DNA of 53,226 nucleotides from Paludibacteraceae bacterium. GTDB taxonomy: Bacteria; Bacteroidota; Bacteroidia; Bacteroidales; Paludibacteraceae. Both the position numbers and the translations under genes were made by a program. Positions 8,037-18,297 of this stretch are shown piece by piece (position 1 is the first letter of the stretch; the number at the start of each line of letters is the position of its first letter). The notes under the pieces are model-generated. The model searched no databases. It saw only the letters and a program-made list of their open reading frames with translations, and was not told the DNA's origin. Location: positions 1 through 53,226 of the forward strand of contig JAGBCD010000041.1 in the NCBI GenBank assembly GCA_017938155.1, given 5' to 3'.

Positions 8037-10577
8037 CTATGCATCTTCTTCATCCATATAGTAGTTGGTTTCTTGTTTGGTACTATCCTTCTTGAACAAC
8101 TTACTATAATATTGTGAATATTTATATTTCCATGAATATTGACTATTTGAACCATATTGCTTACTACCATAACCATAGCCGTAACCGTAGCCATAACCAG
8201 TTGAGTTGTACCCATAATGATAGCCACCGTGATATCCAGAAGTAGGAATGTCAGACAATATCAAATGAATCTTATTCTCTTGATCTATTTCAAGTTGTTC
8301 TAACGTTTGTTTGCAGAATGCTTTGCTTGTTTGCAAGCAACGAATTACATACAAGGTAATGTCTGTTTGCTCTACGATTGAGTATGCATCTGGCACCAGA
8401 CCGATAGGCGATGTGTCTATAATAATGAAATCATATTGTTGACGCAAAATAGAAATCATTTCTGCCAATTTATCTGAGTGAATTAACTCACCTGGATTAG
8501 GTGGAATGGTACCTGCTCGTATAATGTCAAAATCAAATAATGAATCTCGAACTACCAAGTCCTCTAATGTACAATCTCCTATCAAATAATTAGTAACACC
8601 TAATCCATCTTCCAAACCTAATTTTGTGTGAATATTTGGTTTACGAATATCTAAATCCAACAACAGTGTTTTCTTACCTGTCAATGAATATAAAGATGCC
8701 AAGTTTGAACTCAAGAAAGTCTTACCATCACCAGACTCAGTAGATGTGATACACAATACAATCTTATCTTTACGCTGTACCAAGAACTCTATACGTGTTC
8801 TTATGGCACGTAACATCTCTGCATAGGTAGAACGTGGATTACTTTTGACAAGAGTTGGATTTTGTATTTTGGCATGGCGTATTGTGCCTAACATTCTAAA
8901 GTGACTTAACTTCTCTGCTTCTTTAGGAGTACGAATTTTATCATTTGTCAATTCAGAAAGAATAATCAACAACAATGGAATCAACACACTTATTAGCAAA
9001 TAAGTAGTTGTCGTTTTGCGTTTGTCTTTGTTGTTAATAACAACTGTGGTACGTGCTCTATCCAAGATGTCGTTATCTGGAGTATTGCTTGCTTTCTGAA
9101 TTTCAGCTTCTGCTCTTTTTTGCAAGAAGAATGTGTAGTAGTTATCGTCTATTCTATAGTTACGCTCAATAGCTACCATTTGCAATTCCTTGGTTGGCAA
9201 ATGTTGTATCTCTTTCTCTACATTGGATGAACGTTTATGCAAATCAGCCTTCTCTATCTCCAAAGAAGCGCGCATAGACTTAACAACTTCATTGATAGCA
9301 GACTTAACGTTGTTGATATCATTCGTATATTTGGCATAATATACATTCTTTTCACTTACCTCTCCTCTTTGTATCTGCAAATCATTGAGTTGTTGTGTTA
9401 GGCTCATCAACATCGGTTCATTAAGGCCTAATGAAGATGGAGCTACGATTCCTCCTTGTTCTATAGATTGTTCCAAATAATTAGTCAAGTAATCAAGGTA
9501 TGTTTCTTTGAGTCTCAAACTCATAAATTCTTGATCATACGCAGCCATTTTGCTCATCAACTGTCCTGCATACGAACCTACATCCACAAACTTATTTTGT
9601 TGACGGAACGTAGTCATTTCCGTTTCACTTACCTCCAAACTTTTTTCCAATAGTTCGAGTTGTTCATTTATAAACTTGATACTATTATCTGCAACTAAGT
9701 TTTTTCGCTCTAAGTTCTGCAATAGATATATATCTGACAATTTGTCTATAAAATCTCTATCTCTTTCTGGAGTTTCACTTGTTAAAGAAATTCTTAGTAC
9801 AGTACATCCTTCTGTTACATAATTCAACTGCATTCTTGTTAAGAATTCATTCACCAACCCATCTGTCGTTCTAAATCGGAAATAAACCACTCCTTTGTTA
9901 ATCATTTTTTCCGTAGGCCAAATAGTTGCCGTAAAATAAGGAGTTTCTACCTTTTCTCCATAATGTGTCACTACAGACAAAGGCATATCCTCGTCAGTAG
10001 ATTCCAACAAGAGCGATCCATCCGTTTGGAAAGTACATCTCCATAAAGGACCATATAGGGTATGGGCTTGGGGATCTCTTTCCACTATAATAGGTGTATT
10101 GGTATATATATTTCTTGTTTTGAAACGTCCTTGTGAGATATAATCTACATTTAGGAATGGCAATGAATCAATTACTCTCTTGGTCAAGTCATAAGAACCA
10201 AGCATTACTACTTGATTATTCACATTTCTATATCCAGGATCAACACCGAAACCATGCATCAAGTTTTGAGCACCACCCGTTGATTCCTTGATAATAATTG
10301 TTCCTGAACTATAATAAGATGGTAACCATTTTCTATTGGTTAGATATGATGCACACAAGGCAATAACAATAGCTATGGCAAACAAATACCAATAGTGTAA
10401 AATACGACGAATCCAAGCAAGAACATCAAAATCAGAACCACCCTCCTCATCCATGGGGGTCTTGTTTGAATAGTTGTTATTATAATTTCCCCCATAATTA
10501 CTTCCATAATTTGAGGAGTAAGAATCATTGCCATAGTTATTCATTTGGCCGTACGATGCATTTGGCTCATTATTCAT
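8037..10577 (-). CDS. wzc: Wzc-type polysaccharide copolymerase / bacterial tyrosine kinase
   Basis: 846 residues. A Wzz-like chain-length domain with a first membrane helix (WYLFAIAIVIALCASYL, about residue 60-78), a long periplasmic coiled region, and a second helix (TYLLISVLIPLLLIILSEL, about 515). Then the BY-kinase domain: Walker A ESGDGKTF, A' LLLDLDIRKPN, Walker B FIIIDTSPIG. The last 70 residues hold about 17 Tyr including a GYGYGYGYGYG run, the expected autophosphorylation tail but longer than usual. The first 40 residues are also Asn/Tyr/Gly-rich. It controls export and chain length of exopolysaccharide with the Wza-type proteins encoded directly upstream. No partner tyrosine phosphatase is visible. 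Confidence 0.92.
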   Translation of the reverse strand: MNNEPNASYGQMNNYGNDSYSSNYGSNYGGNYNNNYSNKTPMDEEGGSDFDVLAWIRRILHYWYLFAIAIVIALCASYLTNRKWLPSYYSSGTIIIKESTGGAQNLMHGFGVDPGYRNVNNQVVMLGSYDLTKRVIDSLPFLNVDYISQGRFKTRNIYTNTPIIVERDPQAHTLYGPLWRCTFQTDGSLLLESTDEDMPLSVVTHYGEKVETPYFTATIWPTEKMINKGVVYFRFRTTDGLVNEFLTRMQLNYVTEGCTVLRISLTSETPERDRDFIDKLSDIYLLQNLERKNLVADNSIKFINEQLELLEKSLEVSETEMTTFRQQNKFVDVGSYAGQLMSKMAAYDQEFMSLRLKETYLDYLTNYLEQSIEQGGIVAPSSLGLNEPMLMSLTQQLNDLQIQRGEVSEKNVYYAKYTNDINNVKSAINEVVKSMRASLEIEKADLHKRSSNVEKEIQHLPTKELQMVAIERNYRIDDNYYTFFLQKRAEAEIQKASNTPDNDILDRARTTVVINNKDKRKTTTTYLLISVLIPLLLIILSELTNDKIRTPKEAEKLSHFRMLGTIRHAKIQNPTLVKSNPRSTYAEMLRAIRTRIEFLVQRKDKIVLCITSTESGDGKTFLSSNLASLYSLTGKKTLLLDLDIRKPNIHTKLGLEDGLGVTNYLIGDCTLEDLVVRDSLFDFDIIRAGTIPPNPGELIHSDKLAEMISILRQQYDFIIIDTSPIGLVPDAYSIVEQTDITLYVIRCLQTSKAFCKQTLEQLEIDQENKIHLILSDIPTSGYHGGYHYGYNSTGYGYGYGYGYGSKQYGSNSQYSWKYKYSQYYSKLFKKDSTKQETNYYMDEEDA

Positions 10578-10597
10578 ATCTAAATCTATTTATTTTA

Positions 10598-11353
10598 TTA
10601 CATTGGAATATAGTTCAATACTGTGATAAGCAGAGATAACGAAGAAGTTATCAAAGCCAAGAATCCTGTATAAGTAGATTGCTTGAAGAAACTGCTTGCT
10701 TCTCGGCTTACATAAATCAGGTCGTTAGGATACACATAATAGTATTTTGAATCTATTATTGTATTGGTACGTATATCAAATTCCAACACTTCAGGTTCCC
10801 CTTGTCCATGTGGGCGTATGATTCGAATATGCCTTCTATCACCTGAATTCATGATATCTCCTGTCATAGATAGTGCCTGAAAAATTGTCATACGTTCCTT
10901 ATATATTCTATATCTACCACTTTTCACATCTCCCAATACAGTAAAATACTTGTTGTACAATGCCAGTTTAACGTCTGCATCAGGAATTATTTCTCTCATG
11001 CGTTGTTTTACCAATGCTTGCGCTTCCAATTCTGTCAGCCCTTCAATTTTTATTGCCCCTACAAAAGGCAAGTCTATTGTGCCGTCCGCATATATTCGAT
11101 ACGAGTAGGCATACTGAGAATTAGCAGAAGCATTATTTGCTAACACTTTAGAAATAGTTTCATCCATCGTTATTACTCGATAGATAATTTCATCATTTAC
11201 TTGTAGTCTATAAGGCTCATATGCCGCAGAATCATATACTGGTAAGTCGTCTCTTTCTTGCAATAGTCCGACTTGTTTGTGACTATAGCAACTTGACAAT
11301 AGGAATACCAATATGCCAGTTAGCAGTATATTATTTATTTTCATAATATTCAT
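10598..11353 (-). CDS. wza: Wza-type polysaccharide export lipoprotein
   Basis: 251 residues. Lipoprotein signal (ILLTGILVFLLSSC, lipobox LSSC), then a polysaccharide export domain (YRLQVNDEIIYRV, DGTIDLPFVGAIKIEGLT) and an SLBB-like part (FTVLGDVKSGRYRIYKERMT). A C-terminal hydrophobic helix (FLALITSSLSLLITVLNYI) is expected to anchor it in the outer membrane as in Wza. It lies 20 bp before the kinase gene. It is paralogous to the gene immediately upstream, which is longer. Confidence 0.9.
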   Translation of the reverse strand: MNIMKINNILLTGILVFLLSSCYSHKQVGLLQERDDLPVYDSAAYEPYRLQVNDEIIYRVITMDETISKVLANNASANSQYAYSYRIYADGTIDLPFVGAIKIEGLTELEAQALVKQRMREIIPDADVKLALYNKYFTVLGDVKSGRYRIYKERMTIFQALSMTGDIMNSGDRRHIRIIRPHGQGEPEVLEFDIRTNTIIDSKYYYVYPNDLIYVSREASSFFKQSTYTGFLALITSSLSLLITVLNYIPM

Positions 11354-11368
11354 TTGTTAGAACTATTT

Positions 11369-12205
11369 CTAATGTGTTTGAACTGAGTTAATCACACGTT
11401 GTACTATTGCATAAATAAAACCACCAAATGATAATGTTGTTGCTACAATTGAAACCGTAGTTGCAGCATTGGAAATACCAAACGCCTGTCCTTTCAGTTT
11501 TTGTATATAGATTACATCATTTGGTTCTATGTAGTAGTATTCAGAATTGATAATATCCTTGCTTCTCACATCAAATGTAATAACCTTGGTTTGTCCCTCA
11601 ATCTCACGTACTATACGTACTTTTGAACGATCGCTCCAATCTCCTATGTCACCTGCTTGTGCCAACGCCTCAAATATTGTCAGTTTCTCTTTTTGGATTT
11701 GGAAATATCCTGTACCACGTTCACTAATGATGCTATATCCTCTTTGTACGATATTGACATCAACTGAAACAAGAGCATAGTCTTTGTAGTTTTTCAAAAA
11801 AGTACTTATTTCTTTTTCCAATTGCACTTTCACTTCGTGCGTTGTCAGGTTACGTACTTTTACACTTCCCACCATAGGAAAATCTATCGTTCCGTCTTCC
11901 AATACGAGGTAAGTGTACAAATCACTTGAAGAATAAGCACCTATTTGTTGGCGCATCAAATAAGAATTTTGTCCACCAGAGTTAAACAATTTAGATGTTT
12001 TTTCATCGATTGAATAGACATTGATATACAAACGATCTCCTATACGAATTTTATAATCTTCAAAATTCAACGTATCCGCATACGAAGGTATATTCTTTTC
12101 GTTTGGCTCTTGCAACAAATTCACTTTTTTGCTTGTAACACAAGATGCCAATAGAAATGGGAAAAGAGATATAAACAATATGTTTCTAAAGATTTTCACG
12201 TTCAT
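11369..12205 (-). CDS. second Wza-type polysaccharide export lipoprotein
   Basis: 278 residues. Signal ending in a lipobox (FPFLLASC), export domain (YKIRIGDRLYINVYSIDE, DGTIDFPMVGSVKVRNLT), SLBB-like segment (ISERGTGYFQIQKEKLT) and a C-terminal hydrophobic helix. Its order and motifs parallel the 10598-11353 gene (shared IYIQKL / LIYVSRE ends), so the two arose by duplication. They may form mixed pores or serve different partners. 15-bp gaps on both sides fit one operon. Confidence 0.88.
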   Translation of the reverse strand: MNVKIFRNILFISLFPFLLASCVTSKKVNLLQEPNEKNIPSYADTLNFEDYKIRIGDRLYINVYSIDEKTSKLFNSGGQNSYLMRQQIGAYSSSDLYTYLVLEDGTIDFPMVGSVKVRNLTTHEVKVQLEKEISTFLKNYKDYALVSVDVNIVQRGYSIISERGTGYFQIQKEKLTIFEALAQAGDIGDWSDRSKVRIVREIEGQTKVITFDVRSKDIINSEYYYIEPNDVIYIQKLKGQAFGISNAATTVSIVATTLSFGGFIYAIVQRVINSVQTH

Positions 12206-12220
12206 CTTAATTTGCTCTAA

Positions 12221-13195
12221 TTATCTGTTTTCGTCCCATCCAAATGGATGTTTATCTAATGGTAGTTTTGCTAAAGGATGATAGTCTCCCACCAAACCAA
12301 TAGGCTGGGCATGACGTATTTGGCTAACGATTTCAATACATGGCCTTGCTTCACTAATGCGGAAACCATTGCCTAATAATATTTGCTTATAACTTTCGGT
12401 ATGCAATTCTGTAAAACCTTGACTAAACTCAAACTCTTCCCCGTCAATTGATAATGTTCTATAGGTCATTTTCTCACCTTTAACAGCATTAGAAGGCAAA
12501 CATTTTGCATTGATGCTTAGGAAATATCTAACTCGTGCTTTTTCCAATTCAAGATATCCTGCCACTCTATCAAACGACATGACATGCACTATATTTTGCT
12601 TGACAGGACCAAATATCCATTGAAGCATATCATAGAAATGCACACCGATATTCGTTGCTATTCCACCAGACTTATGTATATCTCCTTTCCAAGAACTATA
12701 ATACCATTTTCCACGACTGGTAATATATGTCAAATCCACATCATAAATCTTGTCTTTTGGTCCTTCTTCAACTTTCTTTTTTAACATTGCTATTCGCTCA
12801 TGCAAGCGAAGTTGCAATATTGTATAAGCCTTGTGTCCTGTCTCATTCTCCAACTCAACTAAATTATCAATATTGTAAGGGTTCAGAACAAGTGGTTTTT
12901 CACATATCACATCACACCCTAATCGTAATCCATAACGAATAAAAGCATCATGCGTATAGTTAGGAGTACAAATACTGACCCAATTTAGTGGTTCATTGGT
13001 TCTCATTTGCTTTGAGCAAAAGCGATCAAATTGCTCGTTTTCTGTAAAGAACGAACAATCAGGAAAAGAAGAATCTAATCTTCCTACTGAATCAAATTTG
13101 TCGTAAGCAACCATCAAATTATTACCTGTATCAGCGATGGCTTTTATATGTCTTGGAGCAATATATCCTGCAGCTCCTATCAATGCAAAATTCAT
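12221..13195 (-). CDS. Gfo/Idh/MocA oxidoreductase, WlbA/WbpB-like
   Basis: 324 residues from the ATG at 13195; a GTG two codons upstream is less likely. A Rossmann start (NFALIGAAGYIAPRHIKAI) and the family EKP motif (CEKPLVLNP). The sequence resembles WlbA/WbpB, which oxidise the 3-position of UDP-N-acetyl-glucuronate in making 2,3-diamino sugars. The aminotransferase and acetyltransferase expected to follow are not in the window, so the substrate is uncertain. First gene of the export transcription unit, preceded by its own promoter. Confidence 0.82.
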   Translation of the reverse strand: MNFALIGAAGYIAPRHIKAIADTGNNLMVAYDKFDSVGRLDSSFPDCSFFTENEQFDRFCSKQMRTNEPLNWVSICTPNYTHDAFIRYGLRLGCDVICEKPLVLNPYNIDNLVELENETGHKAYTILQLRLHERIAMLKKKVEEGPKDKIYDVDLTYITSRGKWYYSSWKGDIHKSGGIATNIGVHFYDMLQWIFGPVKQNIVHVMSFDRVAGYLELEKARVRYFLSINAKCLPSNAVKGEKMTYRTLSIDGEEFEFSQGFTELHTESYKQILLGNGFRISEARPCIEIVSQIRHAQPIGLVGDYHPLAKLPLDKHPFGWDENR

Positions 13196-13245
13196 ATTCA
13201 CAAGGGTTATTTTTTATCTAATCATGTCGTACATAAAAGCGTTTG

Positions 13246-13277
13246 CAAAGGTAATATTTTTTTTCTACATCTACAAG
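13246..13277 (-). promoter_or_regulatory. promoter of the EPS export unit
   Basis: On the minus strand TACCTTTG (plus 13246-13253), with a weaker -33 CTTG (13274-13277) 20 bp upstream. It separates the dehydrogenase-export genes from the oxidase gene ending at 13308. Confidence 0.6.
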
Positions 13278-13307
13278 TTTTACGCATTAAAACACATGAT
13301 TGTATTC

Positions 13308-16223
13308 TTAATCGTTATTATTCGTTATTGCTTTATATAAAATTTCTATTGGATGATATGCTTTTACCCCTACTCCTTCCATTATCTGCTGCCTACAAGA
13401 TATACCTGGAGCACATATTATAGTCTGTTTATTAGCATCTGTATTTTCTTGCGCTTTTCTGATGGTAGGAAATAGAACCATTTCACCTATTGCCATTGAA
13501 GTTTCATAGTTCTTCTTTTCATATCCGAATGAACCTGCCATTCCGCAGCATCCTGATGGAATAACATGCACATCTGCATTTGGAATCATTCGCAAGAGTG
13601 ATGCTGTATGCTCTACACCTACTAATGCTTTTTGATGACAATGCCCATGCAACCATATATTCGCAGGTATTGATTTGAAAACTGAAGGATTGATATTTCC
13701 ATTTTTCACTTCTCTAACCAACCACTCATCATATAGAAAACAATTTTTCCCTAATTGCCGTGCATCTTCCTTCATGGGTTCACGTACTAAATCGATGTAC
13801 TCATCTCTAAAAGTCAAAATGCACGAAGGTTCGATGCCTATTAGTGGAGTGTCATCATTTATTATCCCTTTCAGTAATCGCACATTCTTTTCTGCATACT
13901 TAGTTGCAACGTTCAGACAACCCTTGCTGATAGCAGCTCTTCCACTCTCTTCATGCTTCGGTATTTCAACCTCGTATCCCAAATGGGTCAGTAGTTTTAC
14001 AAATGTTAGACCTAATTCTGCCTCTTGATAATTGATAAATTCATCTGCAAAGACATAAACTTTTTTATTCGATTTCTTTTTATTCTCACTTTTGCATAGG
14101 GCACGCATCGTTCGAATACTTACATTAGGCAAGTGACGTTCAACGGCGAAGTTTAAACATTTTTTAATGACATATGACGTCCATTTATTGGTTGTTACAA
14201 GGTTATAAATATGCGGAATGTAGCTGCCTATTTTTGTAATCCAAGCAAGATATGTTATCATATAAGTCTTTATCGGAACACCCATTGCTTTGTGTTGTAG
14301 GTGTAGGATTTCGCTGCGAATTTTAGAAATATCCACATTACTTGGGCATTCGCTTTTACAAGCCTTGCATGTCAAACATGTTGACAGGGCATGGTTCAAA
14401 GACTTATCCGACAACAATTTTTTTAAGGAGACATTGTCAATATTCGTGCCTATTGTCCCGCGAGTTAAAACTTCTCTAAAGATATTTGCACGAGCTCTTG
14501 TGCTATACGTTTCATCCTTTAGAAGTTTGAACGTTGGACACATGGTCCCCCCTATTTGGTTGCTTTTGCGGCAATCTCCCGATCCATTACAACGCTCTAT
14601 TTGCTGCATCAAGGAAGTTGTATTGTCAATAAACTTGCCAATCAAATAAGACTGGTTCAAATCATATCTCAAATATTCATCCATTGGAAAGGTGTCAACG
14701 ATCTTGCCTTGGTTCAATATTCCATCCTTATCACATACATTCTTGAGTTCACGCATGAGATTATACACATCATCTCCATACATGATAGGAATAAATTCTC
14801 CCCGCAATCTCCCATCTCCATGTTCTCCGCTTAGACAACCTCTATGTTTTTTGACCAATAGAGCAGTCTGGTGAGCAATTTTTCTAAATAGTATTCTATC
14901 TTCTTTTTTCTTGATATCAAGTATTGGGCGCAGATGCAATTCTCCTGTACTTATATGTCCATAATAGACACAATCTAATCCCAGATTTAGAAGCATTTGT
15001 TGAAAATCTGTCATATAATCCTTCATCCTATAGGGAGCAATAGCCGTATCCTCAATGACCCCTATCGGTTTGGCTTCTCCATGCATAGTTGACAATACTC
15101 CTAATCCCGCTTTTCTGAGCGACCAAACACGCTCTACATCTTTTCCATAGACGCGCGTTACGGCATATACGGAATGTCCTTTGTTTTGTAAAGATGACTC
15201 ATATGCTGCTATTTGTTGATTCAACTCATCAACTGTAGGTGCACAAAATTCTGTGATAATAATAGCAGCAGGCTCTCCTTTGACAAAAAATCTATCTTTA
15301 TCTGCTTCTATATTACCTTTGCAAAGTTCTAATATCTTTCCGTCCAGCAATTCGACAGCATGAGGATGATGTTCTAATGCTATAAGGTTGATATCCCAAC
15401 TATCGTTCAATTTGTTTACATGTGCACATACCAAAGCTTTTTCTTTCGCAGGAAGTACATCGAGAGATAAAGTCGCTTCTAATACAAAGGCTAGCGTTCC
15501 TTCACTACCTGTAATCAAAGCGGGTATATTCAATCCCGCACATTCACCAGCCTCAACGTCCCATAATCTCAAGCACTCATCAATAGCATACCCACAACTA
15601 CGTCTCCTAATGGCTGTATCTGGAAAATTTTCTTTGATAAGTCGTGTGGTAGATTCATCCTGTTTCCAAGTCGTCAAGAGAGTCTGAAGATCCTCCCATA
15701 CTGATGATTTGGGATGTTCTTCATTATGACCATCAATAGTAAAAAGATGAATCGTTCCATCCGTTAGCATGACTTTCAATGCCACCACATGATGTCGAGT
15801 GCTTCCATATACCAACGAATGTGTTCCACAGGAATTGTTGCCTATCATTCCGCCTATGCAACATCGATTACTTGTACTTGTTTCTGGAGAAAAGAACAGG
15901 CCATAGGGCTTTAGAGCAATGTTCAATTCATCACGCACAACACCTGGTTGAACAATAGCAATACGCTTTGAGGCATCAATTCGTAGAATTTGATTCATGT
16001 ATTTGCTAACGTCCACTACTATACCCTTCCCCACTACTTGTCCCGCAATACTCGTTCCGCCTGCACGAGGAATCAAGCACGTTTCTCTACGCTTGGCTTC
16101 GTTCATCAGCCACCTGATATCATCCTCTGTTTGGGGATATGCTACACCTAAAGGTATCTCACGATAGGCGGAAGCATCAGTAGCGTATGCTATTCTATGA
16201 GTTGCGTCTGTGAATATTTGCAT
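13308..16223 (-). CDS. large FAD-binding oxidase with C-terminal Fe-S domain (YdiJ / GlcD-GlcF-like)
   Basis: 971 residues. N-terminal FAD-binding-4 domain (LIPRAGGTSIAGQVVG), FAD-oxidase C-terminal domain (YYGHISTGELHLRPIL, GEHGDGRLRGEF), then 4Fe-4S motifs (CLTCKACKSECP) and cysteine-rich CCG-type sites (GHCHQKAL, SGCCGMAGSFGYEK). This fused layout is that of YdiJ-type D-2-hydroxyacid dehydrogenases (D-lactate or D-2-hydroxyglutarate). It would pass electrons to a carrier at the inner face of the membrane. Two bp after the upstream nuclease gene, so co-transcribed. Its presence in a polysaccharide and nuclease operon is unexplained. Confidence 0.85.
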   Translation of the reverse strand: MQIFTDATHRIAYATDASAYREIPLGVAYPQTEDDIRWLMNEAKRRETCLIPRAGGTSIAGQVVGKGIVVDVSKYMNQILRIDASKRIAIVQPGVVRDELNIALKPYGLFFSPETSTSNRCCIGGMIGNNSCGTHSLVYGSTRHHVVALKVMLTDGTIHLFTIDGHNEEHPKSSVWEDLQTLLTTWKQDESTTRLIKENFPDTAIRRRSCGYAIDECLRLWDVEAGECAGLNIPALITGSEGTLAFVLEATLSLDVLPAKEKALVCAHVNKLNDSWDINLIALEHHPHAVELLDGKILELCKGNIEADKDRFFVKGEPAAIIITEFCAPTVDELNQQIAAYESSLQNKGHSVYAVTRVYGKDVERVWSLRKAGLGVLSTMHGEAKPIGVIEDTAIAPYRMKDYMTDFQQMLLNLGLDCVYYGHISTGELHLRPILDIKKKEDRILFRKIAHQTALLVKKHRGCLSGEHGDGRLRGEFIPIMYGDDVYNLMRELKNVCDKDGILNQGKIVDTFPMDEYLRYDLNQSYLIGKFIDNTTSLMQQIERCNGSGDCRKSNQIGGTMCPTFKLLKDETYSTRARANIFREVLTRGTIGTNIDNVSLKKLLSDKSLNHALSTCLTCKACKSECPSNVDISKIRSEILHLQHKAMGVPIKTYMITYLAWITKIGSYIPHIYNLVTTNKWTSYVIKKCLNFAVERHLPNVSIRTMRALCKSENKKKSNKKVYVFADEFINYQEAELGLTFVKLLTHLGYEVEIPKHEESGRAAISKGCLNVATKYAEKNVRLLKGIINDDTPLIGIEPSCILTFRDEYIDLVREPMKEDARQLGKNCFLYDEWLVREVKNGNINPSVFKSIPANIWLHGHCHQKALVGVEHTASLLRMIPNADVHVIPSGCCGMAGSFGYEKKNYETSMAIGEMVLFPTIRKAQENTDANKQTIICAPGISCRQQIMEGVGVKAYHPIEILYKAITNNND

Positions 16224-16224
16224 A

Positions 16225-17517
16225 TTATTGTAACTTTATTCCTATTAGAATTGGATCATGATCTGAGAAACGATACATTGTCTTGTCCAAACCTCGCTTA
16301 TACCATTTAGAATAAAAACTATCCGCATTGATGTGATAAGGCACTATACAAGTAATCTTCTCCGCCATGGATGGAGAAGCAAACACCCTATCCAAGAATC
16401 CTGCTTCACTTTTGTATATGTAAGAATAGTCATGAGGGGCATGGATCAATAACATATCTTTGTATCCACTACTTACCAACTTATGGATAGGACGTTCTTG
16501 AGCATAACAATTGTAGTCTCCTACCAATAAGACATCATCGTCTTGAAACATAACCTCGTGGGATAGTTTTTCTAAGGTTTGTAATAGACTATCTACACTG
16601 TTCGCACGAATTGAATCCGCACGAGCAGCATCACCGCGTTTGGAACGAAGATGATTGATGTTTATGATAAATTGTTCACCACTTTTGATGTGTTCAAACC
16701 CTTGCACTATCAGCCTATAATGATAGAAGTTAGCTGGATCATTGAAGACGTTTCTAAGGTCCGTATAGGGCTTCACTTTGTCTTTTCTGTATAGGTAACA
16801 ACAAGCTATCGTGTCACCATCCATATTTCCTACGGAAACATAGTCATAGATGGCACTTTTCTTCATTTTATTCATCTCATTGACCAACGCTTCGGGTGCG
16901 CTATTGCCTTTTTCCACTTCACATAGAGCATAGATATCGGCATCTATATGGCACAATCCTTTAGCTATTTTATGGATTTGCAATTCTCTTTGTGCTTCAG
17001 TCTTGGCACCAGCATATCCACCCAAATGGTAAAAGAAGTTTTGCACATTTGAGGCACAAACAAGTATATCAGCATTGTTGATCTTAAATTTTCTTGGGGG
17101 CTTATTATTCACAAACTTAGGTGTTCTGCCTGTGAGTAATTTTCGTTCACCAACAACATTGGCTTTGAGATTTTTCAATACGCTTCCTGTTCTGATTTTG
17201 TATGCGGAGTATTTCGCTGACAATCGGATGGACAACAATTCATTTTTTCTTTTCAACTCATAGTACTTTGTACTATCTCCCAAGTTTAATCCTATAGCAT
17301 TTTCTTCTGGTACGAATAAACGTTCTGGAGACAATACCAACGAGTCGTAATATACTCCACAAACGTATAATGGGGTTGTGATTTGTATTTGTTTTCCTAT
17401 ATACATATCCCAACCATTTGCTTCTATTTCCTTCAGTGAGACACGTGTCGCAGCATGAGTTGTAGAAACAAACAATAAACTTAGCAGTAATAAGACTATA
17501 CCGTTTCGCATCATCAA
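16225..17517 (-). CDS. secreted endonuclease/exonuclease/phosphatase family protein
   Basis: 430 residues with a signal peptide (GIVLLLLSLLFVSTTHA). The N-terminal ~150 residues are OB-like (ANGWDMYIGKQIQI), followed by an EEP catalytic domain: Glu in ALCEVEKGN, HLRSKRGD, Asp/Asn in LVGDYNCYA, and the terminal SDHDPILIG. This layout is that of extracellular nucleases of the ExeM/NucH type, which release nucleotides from DNA or RNA outside the inner membrane. The start overlaps the stop of the S1/P1 nuclease gene by 4 bp, so the two are translationally coupled. Confidence 0.85.
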   Translation of the reverse strand: MMMRNGIVLLLLSLLFVSTTHAATRVSLKEIEANGWDMYIGKQIQITTPLYVCGVYYDSLVLSPERLFVPEENAIGLNLGDSTKYYELKRKNELLSIRLSAKYSAYKIRTGSVLKNLKANVVGERKLLTGRTPKFVNNKPPRKFKINNADILVCASNVQNFFYHLGGYAGAKTEAQRELQIHKIAKGLCHIDADIYALCEVEKGNSAPEALVNEMNKMKKSAIYDYVSVGNMDGDTIACCYLYRKDKVKPYTDLRNVFNDPANFYHYRLIVQGFEHIKSGEQFIININHLRSKRGDAARADSIRANSVDSLLQTLEKLSHEVMFQDDDVLLVGDYNCYAQERPIHKLVSSGYKDMLLIHAPHDYSYIYKSEAGFLDRVFASPSMAEKITCIVPYHINADSFYSKWYKRGLDKTMYRFSDHDPILIGIKLQ

Positions 17518-18287
17518 TAGAGACTATTTAAAAGCATTGCTAATTTAATTCCCGCCATATACATTTGTCGGTTCATTAGGTACGACCAGTGATACGCATA
17601 ATGATATGCATTTCCAGACCATGTTTGTTGATATTGATAGATTGAATCAACCAACTGATAGTTGTACCTTAGTTCATCCTCACGAGAGAGTTTTTTGATT
17701 TCTTTCTTTTCTGCCCCGAAGGTATCTTCCAGATAGGTAGCATATTCTGAATAAGAATATTTATTGTACTCAATGATTTTTGCATCCCAAACGCTATGAA
17801 GGTTTGTATTCTGTCCAAACCATTTCATTTTCACTCTATTTCCCCCCAAATCATCCATTCGCGCAATATGCATTGGGCAAAAACGATCTGCCACAAAATG
17901 AACGATAAACTTGAGAGCATCTTGTTGGGTATTGTCCTCTTGCAAGACATTGATTATACTATCTGTCACTCTAAACAAGTTACCTCCTTTTGTAGGATAG
18001 TGAGTCAACGTTGCTATTAATGCTGAATCTGACATATTGGCATCCAAATCTTGATAATGCCAATCACCGCTTGTAGGATAGATAGTATCACTCTTGATAT
18101 CATCTGGCCACGTTGAATAGTATATGATACCTCTTTTTCCCAGTACTTTATCTACATTATGGCGAGCTTTGAGGGTTAAATTTTCATAGGCAACTGCTGC
18201 TACTATGCGATGTCCTTGTGCTCCCCATGCAAATAGGTTCGTAACAAATACAATAGAGATAAACGATAATAGAATTATTCTTTTCAT
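17514..18287 (-). CDS. secreted S1/P1-type zinc nuclease
   Basis: 257 residues. Signal peptide (MKRIILLSFISIVFVTNLFA), after which the mature chain begins with Trp (WGAQGHRIVA), the Zn-binding N-terminal residue of the family. Other ligands are visible: Asp in WPDDIK, His in GDWHYQD, His/Asp/His in VHFVADRFCPMH and His/Asp in LHSVWDAK. The usual HQPLH motif is changed to FCPMH but keeps the ligand His. Cleaves single-stranded nucleic acid to 5'-nucleotides. It works plausibly with the co-translated EEP nuclease in scavenging. Confidence 0.9.
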   Translation of the reverse strand: MKRIILLSFISIVFVTNLFAWGAQGHRIVAAVAYENLTLKARHNVDKVLGKRGIIYYSTWPDDIKSDTIYPTSGDWHYQDLDANMSDSALIATLTHYPTKGGNLFRVTDSIINVLQEDNTQQDALKFIVHFVADRFCPMHIARMDDLGGNRVKMKWFGQNTNLHSVWDAKIIEYNKYSYSEYATYLEDTFGAEKKEIKKLSREDELRYNYQLVDSIYQYQQTWSGNAYHYAYHWSYLMNRQMYMAGIKLAMLLNSLY

Positions 18288-18297
18288 ATAAATAAAT

